From contig ML986956.1 in NCBI GenBank assembly GCA_010094045.1, forward strand, positions 1-19,262: a stretch of 19,262 nt of DNA. Reading direction: 5' to 3'. The translations under genes were made by a program, and so were the position numbers. A model generated the notes under the pieces. The model made no database searches. It was given only the letters and a program-made list of their open reading frames with translations, and was not told where the DNA came from. Each line of letters starts with the position of its first letter. Position 1 is the first letter of the stretch. Below are positions 19,118 to 19,262 of the stretch, piece after piece. Origin of the DNA: Lojkania enalia (taxonomy: Eukaryota; Ascomycota; Dothideomycetes; Pleosporales).

Positions 19118-19262
19118 AACGATGCGAAGGAATCGTTCTACGAAAAACTTTACATACAACCTTATCCTAAAGCTTTTTACTTATCTTATTCTACCCCCAG
19201 CTCCGCCCCTTTTCCCTTCTATATATAGTTGTATACTCCCTTATAAGTAGCTTAGTAGTTCT
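19118..19262 (+). repeat. Possible 5' end of another LTR, cut by the window edge
   Basis: From TGTAACGATGCG onward the base composition changes: CpA and TpG reappear (CATACAACC, CCCAG) and GC rises. A pyrimidine-rich tract (CTACCCCCAGCTCCGCCCC) is followed by a TATA-like box (TATATATAG, about 19220) and then TATAAG. A TG start followed by a CT-rich block and TATA box is the usual make-up of a fungal LTR U3 region, but a host promoter is also possible. The second LTR is not in the window, so this is tentative. Confidence 0.35.

Noticed and set aside
1..19262. Host genes, tRNA, rRNA or CRISPR arrays
   Set aside because: No intact frame, cloverleaf, rRNA match or spaced-repeat array was seen; all strong signals belong to the four transposons.

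Overview
The window is a transposon graveyard from a filamentous ascomycete (Pezizomycotina). I see no intact protein-coding gene. The DNA is AT-rich and strongly depleted in CpA/TpG with an excess of TpA. Every recognisable coding region is riddled with TAA/TAG codons where CAA, CAG or TGG would be expected, and repeat copies differ almost only by C/T and G/A transitions. This is the signature of repeat-induced point mutation (RIP). The genus cannot be told from the sequence.

Layout. A pogo/Fot1-like DNA transposon (the 'outer' element, minus-strand coding) spans 1368-18577, flanked by TA duplications. Three later insertions have blown it up from 1848 bp to 17.2 kb. (i) A second pogo/Fot1-like element ('inner', plus strand, 1437-3285, 1849 bp) sits inside the left terminal inverted repeat of the outer one. 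(ii) Gypsy-1 (plus strand, 3982-10017, 6036 bp, two 304-bp LTRs, 5-bp target duplication CGCTA) sits in the C-terminal part of the outer transposase gene. (iii) Gypsy-2 (minus strand, 10770-18239, 7470 bp, two 545-bp LTRs, no visible target duplication) sits in its N-terminal part. Removing the three insertions and their duplications rejoins the outer element exactly. Flanks are older AT-rich sequence without clear genes (1-1365 and 18580-19117). At the right edge a short, apparently un-mutated stretch (from about 19118) looks like the start of another LTR.

Both Gypsy elements are chromoviruses: gag with a CCHC knuckle, then protease, reverse transcriptase, RNase H, integrase and a C-terminal chromodomain. 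Both pogo elements encode a DDD transposase with a C-terminal CCHC-like knuckle. RIP has turned most catalytic Asp codons into Asn codons, so none of the four elements can be autonomous. Noteworthy details are a coiled-coil-like reading frame antisense to Gypsy-2 between its chromodomain and 3' LTR, a 14-bp tandem duplication that alone explains a frameshift in the Gypsy-1 integrase, and an outer-element TA insertion site that reads CG in the opposite arm.
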